Source: Enhydrobacter sp.
GTDB taxonomy: Bacteria; Pseudomonadota; Alphaproteobacteria; Reyranellales; Reyranellaceae
Direction: 5' to 3'
NCBI GenBank assembly: GCA_025808875.1
Contig: CP075528.1
Location: 1,054,001-1,118,000 of the forward strand
DNA length: 64,000 nt
Shown here: one piece after another, positions 19,660 through 28,467 of the stretch
Layout of the letters: each line of letters opens with the position of its first letter
How positions within the stretch are numbered: the first letter of the stretch is position 1
Position numbers and translations under genes: made by a program
The notes under the pieces: model-generated
Databases searched by the model: none
What the model saw: the letters and a program-made list of their open reading frames with translations, nothing else
What the model was told of the DNA's origin: nothing

Positions 19660-20112
19660 TTACCAGCCCCAGAGCAGCCGTCGGGCCACCCAGCCCTTTG
19701 TGCCGTTGTTGTGCTGGACCCGGACCCAATCCTTGTCGCGGGTCAGGGTCCGCAGGACGTCGCCGTAGATCAGCCTCGCCAGGATCTTGCTGGCGGTCGA
19801 GGCCTCGCTGCGCAGGTTCGCGGTCTTCACGGTGACGATGTGGTAGGGCGTGCGGTCGGTGAGCGGCTCGTAGACCCAACCCGTGTCCTTCTCGAAATCG
19901 ACCACTTTCAGCCAGCGTCCCTGCCTGCCGACGACCTGCAGTGGATAGCCCCGGCTGAGGACCCATTCGACTGGGTGCTGCGTTCCCGGTCCGGAGCGCA
20001 TGTTCAATTCCTTGCCCGGCACGCTGACCATCTGTTGCGCAAGAGCCGGTGGGGAGACCAGAAGGAGGAGAGCCAGCAGGAGATTGCGGCAGCAATTGAA
20101 CGTATGGGCCAT
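19660..20112 (-). CDS. Exported protein with two bacterial SH3 domains
   Basis: 150 residues. The signal peptide is MAHTFNCCRNLLLALLLLVS with a cut near PALAQQ. Two SH3b repeats follow: LNMRSGPGTQHPVEWVL-RGYPLQV...WLKV and ANLRSEASTASKILARL...DWVRV...GWVARRLL. Such periplasmic SH3 proteins usually bind peptidoglycan or modulate cell-wall enzymes. The frame is open upstream, but the signal peptide places the start at 20112. Confidence 0.85.
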   Translation of the reverse strand: MAHTFNCCRNLLLALLLLVSPPALAQQMVSVPGKELNMRSGPGTQHPVEWVLSRGYPLQVVGRQGRWLKVVDFEKDTGWVYEPLTDRTPYHIVTVKTANLRSEASTASKILARLIYGDVLRTLTRDKDWVRVQHNNGTKGWVARRLLWGW

Positions 20113-20280
20113 TCTTCGGGGACCTTCGTCGATGCGTGTCGAGGATGGAGGTCGACGCCGCCGCCCCCGGATCCGATCCGGGCGACCGGCGCGAACGATC
20201 GAAGAATGACGCGCGGCGAGTCGCACCGTCAACCCGGGGAGAAGTGCGCCGCGGCATCGCCCGACCGGCGACGCGGCCGC

Positions 20281-22302
20281 TCAGCCCGGCGCGTTGGCGG
20301 CGGGCTTGAGGATCTGCTGCGCGGCGGCGCTCACGGCCTCGTCGTGGGCCGCGCCGCCGCCGCCGCCCGCGACCTGGACGGTCGGGAACGCGAAGCGGAT
20401 GCCGTTGGCGTCGAACGCCTTCTTGATCATCGCGTTGGCGCGCCGGCGGATGACGAACTGCTCGCCCGGCTTGGTCATCATCTTGGTGCGGATCTTGATG
20501 GCGAAATCGCCGAACTCCTCGACGCCCTGCATCTTGAGCGGCTGCAGGATGTTGGGCGAGAGGTCGGGATCCTTGGCCAGTTCCAGGCCGACCTGCTTGA
20601 TCAGTTTCTTGGCCTTGTCGATGTCGGAATCGTAGGTGATGCCGATCACGTCCTTCACGATCACCCAGTCGCGGCTCATGTTCTGCACCGCGCCCAGCGA
20701 GCCGAAGGGGATGGTGTAGAGCGGCCCCCGCTGATGGCGCAGCTTGATCGAGCGCAGGCTGAAGGATTCGACGGTGCCCTTGTAGTTGCCGCTCTGGATG
20801 TACTCGCCGATGCGGAAGGCGTCGTCGAGCATGTAGAACATGCCGCTGATGATGTCGCGCACCACGGTCTGCGCGCCGAAGCCGACGGCGACGCCGACCA
20901 CGCCGGCGCTGGCGATCAGCGGCGCGATCTCGACGCCGAGCGCGGACAGCGCCATCAACCCGGCCATCACCACGAGAACGATCAGGGCGACGTTGCGGCC
21001 GATCGGCAGCAGGGTGCGGATGCGCGCGCGCTTGCGTGCTTCCTCGGCCTCGAGGCCGGCGGTCTGCTGGGCGCGGGCGAGCGCGTTGTCGGCCAGCGCC
21101 TTGACGAGGTCCCAGGCGAGATCGGCCACCAGCACGATGATGAGGGCGTGCAGTGAACCGCGCAGCAGGCGGGTGAAGGTGTTCTCCTGGGCCGCCAGCG
21201 CGCCGACATCGAGGCCCCAGCCCCACAGCAGCAGCGAGAGGGCGCCGACGATCAGCGCGGCCCGCAATCCCTGCTCGACCAATACCTCGGCGACCGACGG
21301 TGTCGTCGCATCGGTCGCGTCGTCTTCGACGGGACGCATCAGGTGCCGGACCGCGCGCCGCACGACGCCGATCGACAGCGGCAGGCCGATGGCGACGACG
21401 AGGAACCAGAACAGCCCGAGCGCACCCGCCACCCAAGAGAGCCAGATCGCGACTGTCGCGACGGTGGCGAGCCACTTGCCGCCGTTCTGTACGGCGGCGG
21501 CCGGTTCCGTCTCGGCGTGCCGTCGCCAGATCATGACCAGCGCCAGGACGACGAGGCCGATACCGAGCGTGTAGGCCAGCAATTGCTGGCCGTCGCGCGG
21601 CAAGCCGAGCAGGCGCGTCGCCACGATGAGGGCCCAGCCGAAGGCGAACCAGGCGACGAAGGCGACGAGGAGCCGATGCCAGAAGCGCGCCGAAGCGACG
21701 TCGAGATCGAAGGCGGCCAGGTGGCGCACCGGTCCGTCGGCCGGACGCAGCAGCACCGTCGACAGGGCGGCGACCAGACGAACGCCGACCAGGGCCACCA
21801 GGAAGGCCGCACCGGCCTCGTTCAGGGGATGCGGCCAGCGTTCGCTCAGGAGCACGACGAGGGCGCCGAGGACGAAGGCGATCGCGGCACCGGCCGCCAG
21901 GCCGGCGTCGATGCCGACGACGAGCAGCCGGTGCGCGGGCCGCGCGATCGGGGTGGCGTGCCATCGTGCCGCGATCCCCCCGAGCGCCCGGCGGTATGCC
22001 CATTCCAGAGCCGCGCCGGCGACCACGCAAATCAGCAGACCAAGCAGGATCCGCGTGCCGCCTTGCTGACCCGCAGCCTGGTCGAAAGCCTCTCCCAGAC
22101 GGCGGGCATAGGACGGCAGCCGAGGCGTGGCATGCATCAGGCCGTCGACATGGTCGCCCATCCGCTTGAGACGCCCGGCGAAAAATTCCGAGGGCGTTTC
22201 CGCCGCAGCCGGCTCGGTCTGGGCCGATGCTCCCGCAGGCATGACCGCGAACATCGGCATTGCGAGGATAAGGACAACGAACAGGCGGAACAGGGGAGTC
22301 AT
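20281..22302 (-). CDS. Large MscS family mechanosensitive channel
   Basis: 673 residues. A signal peptide (LFRLFVVLILAMPMFAVMPA, then GASAQ) is followed by a periplasmic stretch and about ten hydrophobic segments. The MscS core lies in the last third: GVEIAPLIASAGVVGVAVGF with GAQTVVRDIISGMFYMLDDA, the pore helix and following beta domain, then FRIGEYIQSGNYKGTVE and RSIKLRHQRGPLYTIPFGSL. Size and topology resemble YbdG/MscM-like large channels. It releases solutes on hypo-osmotic shock from the inner membrane. It is a monocistronic unit divergent from the persulfide dioxygenase gene. Confidence 0.92.
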   Translation of the reverse strand: MTPLFRLFVVLILAMPMFAVMPAGASAQTEPAAAETPSEFFAGRLKRMGDHVDGLMHATPRLPSYARRLGEAFDQAAGQQGGTRILLGLLICVVAGAALEWAYRRALGGIAARWHATPIARPAHRLLVVGIDAGLAAGAAIAFVLGALVVLLSERWPHPLNEAGAAFLVALVGVRLVAALSTVLLRPADGPVRHLAAFDLDVASARFWHRLLVAFVAWFAFGWALIVATRLLGLPRDGQQLLAYTLGIGLVVLALVMIWRRHAETEPAAAVQNGGKWLATVATVAIWLSWVAGALGLFWFLVVAIGLPLSIGVVRRAVRHLMRPVEDDATDATTPSVAEVLVEQGLRAALIVGALSLLLWGWGLDVGALAAQENTFTRLLRGSLHALIIVLVADLAWDLVKALADNALARAQQTAGLEAEEARKRARIRTLLPIGRNVALIVLVVMAGLMALSALGVEIAPLIASAGVVGVAVGFGAQTVVRDIISGMFYMLDDAFRIGEYIQSGNYKGTVESFSLRSIKLRHQRGPLYTIPFGSLGAVQNMSRDWVIVKDVIGITYDSDIDKAKKLIKQVGLELAKDPDLSPNILQPLKMQGVEEFGDFAIKIRTKMMTKPGEQFVIRRRANAMIKKAFDANGIRFAFPTVQVAGGGGGAAHDEAVSAAAQQILKPAANAPG

Positions 22303-22415
22303 GGAGGCCGAACTAGTGGTGATCTCGACAAAATGCGCCCGGAATGGGGTCTGCGGCAAGGTGCCGGGCGGCTTTGTCCACGTTTCCCCGCAACCGGACA
22401 TGTTAATCTGAAGCC

Positions 22416-23489
22416 ATGCTCATCTTTCGCCAGCTTTTCGATCCGACGTCGTCGACCTACACGTACCTGCTTGCCGACGGGGCGAACGGCGAGGCCATCC
22501 TGATCGATCCCGTGTTCGAGCAGGTCCGGCGCGACGCCGCGCTGATCGCCGAGCTCGGACTGAAGCTCCTGTGGACGCTCGAAACGCACGTCCACGCCGA
22601 TCACGTCACCGGCGCCTGGCTGCTCAAGAACAAGCTCGGCAGCGGCATGGCGCTGGCCGCGGCGAGCGGCGCGTCGGGCGCCGACCGCCTGCTGCAGGAC
22701 GGCGATCGGATCGCCTTCGGCCGGCGCTCGCTCGAGGTGCGCTCGACGCCCGGCCACACCAACGGCTGCGTGACCTATGTGCTCGACGACGAGAGCATGG
22801 CCTTCACCGGCGATTGCGTGCTGATCCGCGGCTCGGGCCGCACCGACTTCCAGCAGGGCGACGCGCGGGCGCTCTATCGCTCGGTGCGGGCGCGGATCTT
22901 CTCCCTGCCGGATTCCTGCCTTCTCTATCCCGCCCACGACTATCGCGGCCTCACCGTGACCAGCGTGGTCGAGGAGAAGAAGTTCAACCCGCGTCTCGGC
23001 GGCGAGATCGGCGAAAGCGACTATGCCGGCTACATGAAGAACCTCGACCTGCCGCATCCCAAGCAGATCGACGTGGCGGTGCCCGCCAACCTGCGTTGCG
23101 GGCGGCCGGGCAACGATTCGGCGGTGCCGCCCGATCCCGACTGGGCGCCGTTGCGCTTCACCTTCTCGGGCGTCTGGGAGGTCGAGCCGCACTGGCTGGA
23201 AGAAAATCTCGGCGCCGTGCGGATCGTCGACGTGCGCGAGCCCGCTGAATTCAGCGGTCCGCTCGGCCATATCAGAGGGGCCACCCTGCTGCCGCTCGGC
23301 GAACTGGCGGCACGCGCCAGGGAATTGCCGGCCGACAAGCCGATCGTGGCGGTCTGCCGCGCCGGCAGCCGCTCGGCCCATGCCACCGCGATCCTGCAGA
23401 AGGCCGGCTTCGACAGGGTCGCCAACCTGCCCGGCGGCATGCTGCGCTGGCGCGGCGAGGGCCGCGGCGTGGAGGGCGGCGCCGTCTGA
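22416..23489 (+). CDS. Persulfide dioxygenase-rhodanese fusion (ETHE1-like MBL plus rhodanese)
   Basis: 357 residues. Residues 1 to about 235 are an ETHE1-like metallo-hydrolase: LWTLETHVHADHVTGAWLL (HxHxDH), STPGHTNGCVTYVL, FTGDCVLIRGSGRTDFQQGD and LYPAHDYRG. The last 100 residues are a rhodanese domain with RIVDVREPAEF and the active-site loop VAVCRAGSRSAHA. The first domain oxidises persulfide such as GSSH to sulfite with O2; the second moves the sulfane sulfur. The fusion would work in sulfide detoxification. It begins with ATG 22416, divergent from the mscS gene. Confidence 0.93.
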   Translation: MLIFRQLFDPTSSTYTYLLADGANGEAILIDPVFEQVRRDAALIAELGLKLLWTLETHVHADHVTGAWLLKNKLGSGMALAAASGASGADRLLQDGDRIAFGRRSLEVRSTPGHTNGCVTYVLDDESMAFTGDCVLIRGSGRTDFQQGDARALYRSVRARIFSLPDSCLLYPAHDYRGLTVTSVVEEKKFNPRLGGEIGESDYAGYMKNLDLPHPKQIDVAVPANLRCGRPGNDSAVPPDPDWAPLRFTFSGVWEVEPHWLEENLGAVRIVDVREPAEFSGPLGHIRGATLLPLGELAARARELPADKPIVAVCRAGSRSAHATAILQKAGFDRVANLPGGMLRWRGEGRGVEGGAV

Positions 23490-23547
23490 CCGGCAACCCG
23501 GCGGCGCTTTCCCACGTTGTAGGGCGAAGTGACGTGGGAGGGCATGC

Positions 23548-24618
23548 GTGCCGGACTCGACTGCCGCTGTTTCCGGTCCCGACAGCGTGATCGGACAGGG
23601 GTGCAGGGTTCTCCCCGCCGTCACCGTCGACACCTACAACGAGGAACTGCGCGAGGCCGAGGGCTTCGTCGGCGACCGCGCCAGCGGCCGCGCCTTCCGG
23701 CGCATTCTCGAGGATTGGCGCAATCGGCTGGCCGAGATGGGCGAGGATCCATTCGGCGACACGCCGACCCACGACATATCGAAGTCGAAACTCGACAAGT
23801 TCCTGGCCGAGGGCGACCCGATGGCCGCCGGTCTCGTGCATACCGCCGTCGAGGAGTTCGCCCAGGAGCTGGCGCTCGTGTCGCGGCGCTTTCTCGAACT
23901 CGAGGCCTGGGCGGACACCGAGCGCATCGTGGTCGGCGGCGGGCTGAGCTCGAGCCACATCGGCGAGCTCGCGATCGGCCGCGCCGCCGTGCTGATCGTC
24001 GACCATGGACTCAAGGTCGGCATGCAGCCGATCAGCAATCATCCCGACGAAGCCGGCCTGATCGGCGCGGTCCATCTGGCGCCGGGCTGGGCGCTGGCTG
24101 GGCACGACGCGGTGCTGGCGGCCGACATCGGCGGCACGAACATGCGGGTGGGCGTGGTCAGGCTCAACATGAAGAAGAGGGCCGATGTCGCGAAGGCCGA
24201 GGTCTGGAAACGTGACCGCTGGCGCCACGCCGACGAGGAGCCGACGCGCGAGGAGGCCGTGGAACGGCTGGCGTCGATGCTCGAGAAGCTGATGGACGGC
24301 GCGCGCAAGGAGAAGCTCAAGCTCGCGCCCTTCGTCGGGGTCGGCTGCCCGGGATTGATCGACGAGCACGGCGCCATCACCACCGGCGGCCAGAACCTGC
24401 CGGGCAATTGGGAGGGCGAGGACTTCAACCTGCCGCGCCTCCTCGCCGACAGGCTGCCGCGGATCGATGGCCACCGGCCCGCCGTGGTGATGCACAACGA
24501 CGCCGTCGTCCAGGGCTTGAGCGAAGTGCCCAACATGAAGGATGTCGGGCGCTGGGGTGTTCTGACGATCGGAACGGGGCTCGGCAACGCGCGCTTCACC
24601 AATCGCGACGAGGATTGA
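23548..24618 (+). CDS. ROK-like sugar kinase family protein with circularly permuted domain order
   Basis: 356 residues from GTG 23548 with GGGAGG eight bases before it. ROK kinase motifs are all present but in a rotated order. The adenosine motif IVVGGGLSSSH with EAGLIGAVHLA, normally the C-terminal lobe, is at 127-177. The phosphate-1 motif AADIGGTNMRVGVVRL is at 191-206. Then come GVGCPGLID, the catalytic-Asp stretch VMHNDAVVQGL, and the phosphate-2 motif TIGTGLGNARF only about a dozen residues from the C-terminus. The middle zinc motif (GHx, CxCGxxGC) of classic ROK proteins is absent. It probably binds ATP; substrate unknown. Confidence 0.75.
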   Translation: MPDSTAAVSGPDSVIGQGCRVLPAVTVDTYNEELREAEGFVGDRASGRAFRRILEDWRNRLAEMGEDPFGDTPTHDISKSKLDKFLAEGDPMAAGLVHTAVEEFAQELALVSRRFLELEAWADTERIVVGGGLSSSHIGELAIGRAAVLIVDHGLKVGMQPISNHPDEAGLIGAVHLAPGWALAGHDAVLAADIGGTNMRVGVVRLNMKKRADVAKAEVWKRDRWRHADEEPTREEAVERLASMLEKLMDGARKEKLKLAPFVGVGCPGLIDEHGAITTGGQNLPGNWEGEDFNLPRLLADRLPRIDGHRPAVVMHNDAVVQGLSEVPNMKDVGRWGVLTIGTGLGNARFTNRDED

Positions 24619-24675
24619 TCCGACCGGCCCGCGCGTGCCACATCTTCCGGGCAACGCTGGACCCCGGAGGATTTC

Positions 24676-25446
24676 ATGGCATCGCCGCTCTTCGACCTGA
24701 CCGGAAAGGTCGCCGTCGTCACCGGCTCGAGCAAGGGCATCGGCAAGTCGATCGCCATGCACCTCGCGCTGCAGGGCGCGAAGGTCGTCGTGTCGAGCCG
24801 CAAGGCGCCGGTCTGCGAGGCGGCGGCCAAGGAGATCCGCGACGCCGGCGGCGAGGCGATCGTCGTCCCCTGCAACATCTCCGACAAGGCGCAGTGCGAG
24901 AACCTGATCGCCGAAACCCGACGCCAGCTCGGCCCGGTCGACGTGCTGGTGTGCAACGCGGCGTCCAACCCGTACTACGGGCCGAACGAGAAGATGCCCG
25001 ACGACGTCTTCATGAAGATCATGCAGAACAACATTCTCAGCAACATGTGGCTGATCAACCTGTGCCTGCCCGACATGCGGGCCAGGAAGGACGGGTCGAT
25101 CATGATCGTGTCGTCGATCGGCGGCCTGCGGGCCAGCACGGTGATCGGCGCCTACTGCATCTCCAAGGCGGCCGACATGCAGATGGCGCGCAACCTCGCC
25201 GCCGAATACGGGCCCGACAACATTCGCGTCAACACCATTGCGCCCGGCCTGGTGACCACCGACTTCGCCCGAGCCCTGTACGAGGATCCGCAGCGGCGCG
25301 CGGCGCGCGAGGCGGCGACGCCGCTGCGCCGCCTCGGGGCGCCCGACGACATCGGCGGGCTCGCGGTTCTGCTGGCTGGCAAGGCGGGCGCCTTCATCAC
25401 CGGCCAGACCCTGGTGGCCGATGGCGGGGCGACAATCGGCGGCTGA
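24676..25446 (+). CDS. Short-chain dehydrogenase/reductase (SDR)
   Basis: 256 residues, classical SDR. VAVVTGSSKGIGKSIA is the cofactor motif, LVCNAASNP the NNAG-like motif, IMIVSSIGGLRA the catalytic Ser, and YCISKAADMQMARNLAAEYG gives Y-x3-K. The C-terminus PDDIGGLAVLLAGKAGAFIT, GQTLVADGG, is typical of the FabG-like group. It oxidises or reduces an alcohol/ketone with NAD(P). It starts 57 bases after the ROK-like gene and may be cotranscribed. Confidence 0.93.
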   Translation: MASPLFDLTGKVAVVTGSSKGIGKSIAMHLALQGAKVVVSSRKAPVCEAAAKEIRDAGGEAIVVPCNISDKAQCENLIAETRRQLGPVDVLVCNAASNPYYGPNEKMPDDVFMKIMQNNILSNMWLINLCLPDMRARKDGSIMIVSSIGGLRASTVIGAYCISKAADMQMARNLAAEYGPDNIRVNTIAPGLVTTDFARALYEDPQRRAAREAATPLRRLGAPDDIGGLAVLLAGKAGAFITGQTLVADGGATIGG

Positions 25447-25489
25447 CGGGCTGGACGGGCAGTGGCTCCCGGCACGGGGACGATCCGGC

Positions 25490-26695
25490 TCAAAGAGCCG
25501 ATGGGCCCAGAACGCCGAGCTTCCTGAGTTTCGCGATCTCGTCGGCCGAGTAGCCGGCGTCGCGCAGCACCCGTTCGGAATGCTGGCCGACGGCCGGCGC
25601 GCGCGAGGGTGCGGCCTTGGTCGCATTGTCGAGGGTGAAGGGACTCGACACGGTCAGGCCCTGGCCGTCGGCGAAGGGAACCAGGGCGCCGATTTCGCGC
25701 GCCTGCGGATCGTCGCCGGCCTCGTCGACCGTGCACACCGGGCCGAAGGTCACGCCCGCCTTCTCGAGGATCGGCCGCCATTCGGCGAGGCTGCGCTGAG
25801 CGAAAATCCCGTCGAGGATTCGGGTCAGGGCGACGGCGTTCTCCCTGCGGGAATCGACCGTGGCGAAGCGCGGATCCTGCAGGAGATGGCCGACGCCGAT
25901 CGCCTCGAAGAACACCCCGGCCTGCCGCGGATTGTGCAGCGCCATCAGGAACCAGCGATCGTCGCGGCAGCGATAGTGGTTGGCCAGCGCGCTCGGCGTC
26001 TCGAGTCGCGGCGGCCGATGCCGCACATGCTCGCCGAACAACCGGTTCTGCACATAGCAGCCGTTGGCCCACAGGCCATTCTGCAACAAGGAGGTCTGCG
26101 CCACCCCGCCCTTGCCCGTGCGCTCGCGGCGATAGAGCGCCGTCACGATCGCCGCATAGAGCGCGGTCGCGGTGGGATGGTCGCCCATGCCCGGCATCGA
26201 GCGGACGGGCTCGGTCTCCGTGCCGTCGCGCACCATGTCCATCAGGCCGGTGCGCGCCCAGTAGGCGGTGGCGTCGAAGCCGGTCCGCGCCGCCTCGGCG
26301 CCGGCCTCGCCGTAGGCGCTGATCGAGCCGTAGATCAGCCGCGGGTTGACCTTCAGCAGATCATCGGCGGCGATCTTCAACCGCTCGCGCACCGGCAGCG
26401 GGAAATTGGTGATGAAGACGTCGCTTGCGCGCACGAGCTTGTGCAACACCGCCAGGCCCTCGCGATGCTTGAGGTCGATGGCGAGGCTCTTCTTGTTGCG
26501 GCCGGTGAGCTGCCACCAGTAGTCGGTCACCTTGCCGGGGACGGGCGGCGAGGCCCGCCACGGATCGCCCGCTCCCGGGGGCTCGATCTTGATCACGTCG
26601 GCGCCGAAGTCCGAGAGGATGGTGGCGGCGGCGGGTCCGGCGATCCAGCTCGCGCAGTCGATGACTTTCAGGCCGGTGAAGATGCTGTCGGTCAT
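25490..26695 (-). CDS. CaiB/BaiF family (family III) CoA transferase
   Basis: 401 residues. GLKVIDCASWIAGPAAATIL, ADVIKIEPPGAGDPWR and NKKSLAIDLKHREGL are the standard N-terminal blocks. The catalytic Asp is in MPGMGDHPTATALYAAI. LANHYRCRDDRWFLMAL and a C-terminal GQHSERVLRDAGYSADEI complete the family. It transfers CoA between organic acids. It begins 9 bases after the stop of an SDR-like gene on the same strand, so the two probably act in one acyl-CoA pathway. Confidence 0.95.
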   Translation of the reverse strand: MTDSIFTGLKVIDCASWIAGPAAATILSDFGADVIKIEPPGAGDPWRASPPVPGKVTDYWWQLTGRNKKSLAIDLKHREGLAVLHKLVRASDVFITNFPLPVRERLKIAADDLLKVNPRLIYGSISAYGEAGAEAARTGFDATAYWARTGLMDMVRDGTETEPVRSMPGMGDHPTATALYAAIVTALYRRERTGKGGVAQTSLLQNGLWANGCYVQNRLFGEHVRHRPPRLETPSALANHYRCRDDRWFLMALHNPRQAGVFFEAIGVGHLLQDPRFATVDSRRENAVALTRILDGIFAQRSLAEWRPILEKAGVTFGPVCTVDEAGDDPQAREIGALVPFADGQGLTVSSPFTLDNATKAAPSRAPAVGQHSERVLRDAGYSADEIAKLRKLGVLGPSAL

Positions 26696-26704
26696 CGTCG
26701 GTGC

Positions 26705-27559
26705 TCAGTGGCTCGGCTTGGTGGGGAACGGCGTGAGCTGCAGCTCGTGCGTCCAGCAGGAGCGGTCCTGCGTGTGGAGATAGAAGAACGCCTCGGCGAT
26801 CTTCATCGGGCTCATGATGATGTCGGCGTTCTGCTGCGCGCGCGGCAGCGCCCGCGTGCCGGGCGAATCGATCAGGCCGTCGATCACGACGTTGGCGACG
26901 TGGATGCCGTGCTCGGAATATTCCTCGGTCAGCACCTGGGCGAGCGTTCGCATCATCACGCGCGGGTAGTAGAGCGATTCGCCGGTGTTGCGCTTGGTGC
27001 CGCGCAGCGACTTGGCGTTGTTCGAGAAGAAGAACGACCCCGAGCCGCGCCGGCGCATGGCGGGCAGGACTTCCTTGGCGACGAGGAAGGGCCCGCGGCC
27101 GGCGATATGGTGGGCGACGTCGAACATCTCCGTCGGGATGTATTCGAGCAGATCCTGGCCGGGGGGCAGGTCGCGCCCCTCGAGGTAGCCGGCGTTGTAG
27201 ATCACGACGTCCGGCTCGCCGGCCTCGGCGCGGATCGTGGCGAAGGCGGCCGAGATCGACGTGTCGGACGACAGGTCGAGCTCCACCGTCATGTAGGCGC
27301 CGCCCTGCTGTCCGATGGCCTCCGACAGGGCCGCCGCGTTGGACGCGGTGCGCGTCGTCAGCACGGTGAAGAAACCCTCGCCGGCGAATTTCTGGGCAAG
27401 CGCGCCGCCGACGCCGAACCTGGAGCCTGCCGGCATGGAAGAGGCGTCGAGCACCTTGCCGTGCGCCAATTTCGTGTTGCGCCCGTCGGCCTGCCACTTC
27501 GAGGTTGCGCCGATGATGACGGCAACCGGCTTGCGCGCGGTGTTCCTGCTCATGGCCAT
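26705..27559 (-). CDS. Atypical SDR-like protein lacking YxxxK
   Basis: 284 residues from ATG 27559 (an alternative ATG is at 27553). The fold is SDR-like: VAVIIGATS begins the first strand, VGGALAQKFAGEGFFTVLTT the next helix and strand, PDVVIYNAGYLEG the NAG motif. About 25 residues are inserted between the first strand and the glycine helix. Where Y-x3-K is expected the sequence is SLYYPRVMMRTLAQ, with no Lys. It may bind a nucleotide but perhaps not work as a normal dehydrogenase. It precedes the CaiB-type gene by 9 bases and is likely in its operon. Confidence 0.75.
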   Translation of the reverse strand: MAMSRNTARKPVAVIIGATSKWQADGRNTKLAHGKVLDASSMPAGSRFGVGGALAQKFAGEGFFTVLTTRTASNAAALSEAIGQQGGAYMTVELDLSSDTSISAAFATIRAEAGEPDVVIYNAGYLEGRDLPPGQDLLEYIPTEMFDVAHHIAGRGPFLVAKEVLPAMRRRGSGSFFFSNNAKSLRGTKRNTGESLYYPRVMMRTLAQVLTEEYSEHGIHVANVVIDGLIDSPGTRALPRAQQNADIIMSPMKIAEAFFYLHTQDRSCWTHELQLTPFPTKPSH

Positions 27560-27655
27560 GCCCCGTCCGGTTCGGTGAGTCCCGGACCCGAGCATAGCCC
27601 TTCGGCGCGGCAAGAATAGGAGGAGGGTGCAGGCGGCGGAGAAGGAGGGCGCGCC

Positions 27656-28396
27656 TCACTCCGTCTTGCGGAACGTCACCACCAGCACGTCGCGATAGGC
27701 GGGCTGCGCCGGGTTCTCCGGTTCGACCGGTGTCACGCCGTGATAGCAGCGCGCATCGTCGACCAGCGCCGCGTCGAGCGGGTCGGTCAGGGTGAAGCTG
27801 CCGAGCGTACGCCTGTCGAGATCGTGGATGGTGGTGGTGCCGCTCTGGATGTTGCGGCGGGCGATCAGCAGCACCAGCACGTAGTCGACGCCGTCGCGAT
27901 GCATGCCTTCGGGCGTCGGCTTGCCCTGCTCGCCCGGCCGCGCCTCGATGCGGAACTGGTGCGCCTCGACGTGCCAGCGCACGGTTTCGGGGGCGAGACG
28001 GCCGAACAGCGCGCGGCAATATTCGAGGATCGTGCGCATCGACGCGCCGCCGCCGATCTCCTCGGCGATCGGCCTGAACCAGCGCTCGATGCCGCCGTTC
28101 AGGGTGTTGTAGTCCAGCGTCTGGAAATGCGGCTGGTGCGGCCCGCGCGCGATCGCGCCCTGTCGGCCCGCGCCCCACACGCCGAAGCGCCGCCGGCGAT
28201 AGCGGCCGCCGTCGCCCATGTAGGTGTCGATCTCGAGATCGTTCCAGCTCCCGGCAAAGGCGGCCCAGTCGGCCAGGGTGCCGAAGCGGCCGAGCGCGGC
28301 GCGCATCTCCGATGCCTCGACGAAGGCGTAGCCCGCGCGGGCGACGGCGTTGCGGATACCCGTGGCGTTCTGCACGCCGGTGCCGATCTCGCTCAT
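27656..28396 (-). CDS. BsmA-like 2OG-Fe(II) dioxygenase
   Basis: 246 residues resembling the 2OG-Fe dioxygenase family that includes BsmA and amino-acid hydroxylases. EGMHRDGVDYVLVLLIARRN holds the HxD iron motif, SGTTTIHD follows, and DDARCYHGVTPVEP holds the distal His. These enzymes hydroxylate free amino acids or related molecules; the substrate is not known here. It is a single leftward gene, divergent from the alpha/beta hydrolase, with about 70 bases between starts. Confidence 0.85.
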   Translation of the reverse strand: MSEIGTGVQNATGIRNAVARAGYAFVEASEMRAALGRFGTLADWAAFAGSWNDLEIDTYMGDGGRYRRRRFGVWGAGRQGAIARGPHQPHFQTLDYNTLNGGIERWFRPIAEEIGGGASMRTILEYCRALFGRLAPETVRWHVEAHQFRIEARPGEQGKPTPEGMHRDGVDYVLVLLIARRNIQSGTTTIHDLDRRTLGSFTLTDPLDAALVDDARCYHGVTPVEPENPAQPAYRDVLVVTFRKTE

Positions 28397-28467
28397 GTCG
28401 GAAAGGCTACAACCCCGCGCACCGCGCCGCCATATGAGCTAATGTCGAGGCGAACCGGAGAAAAACG

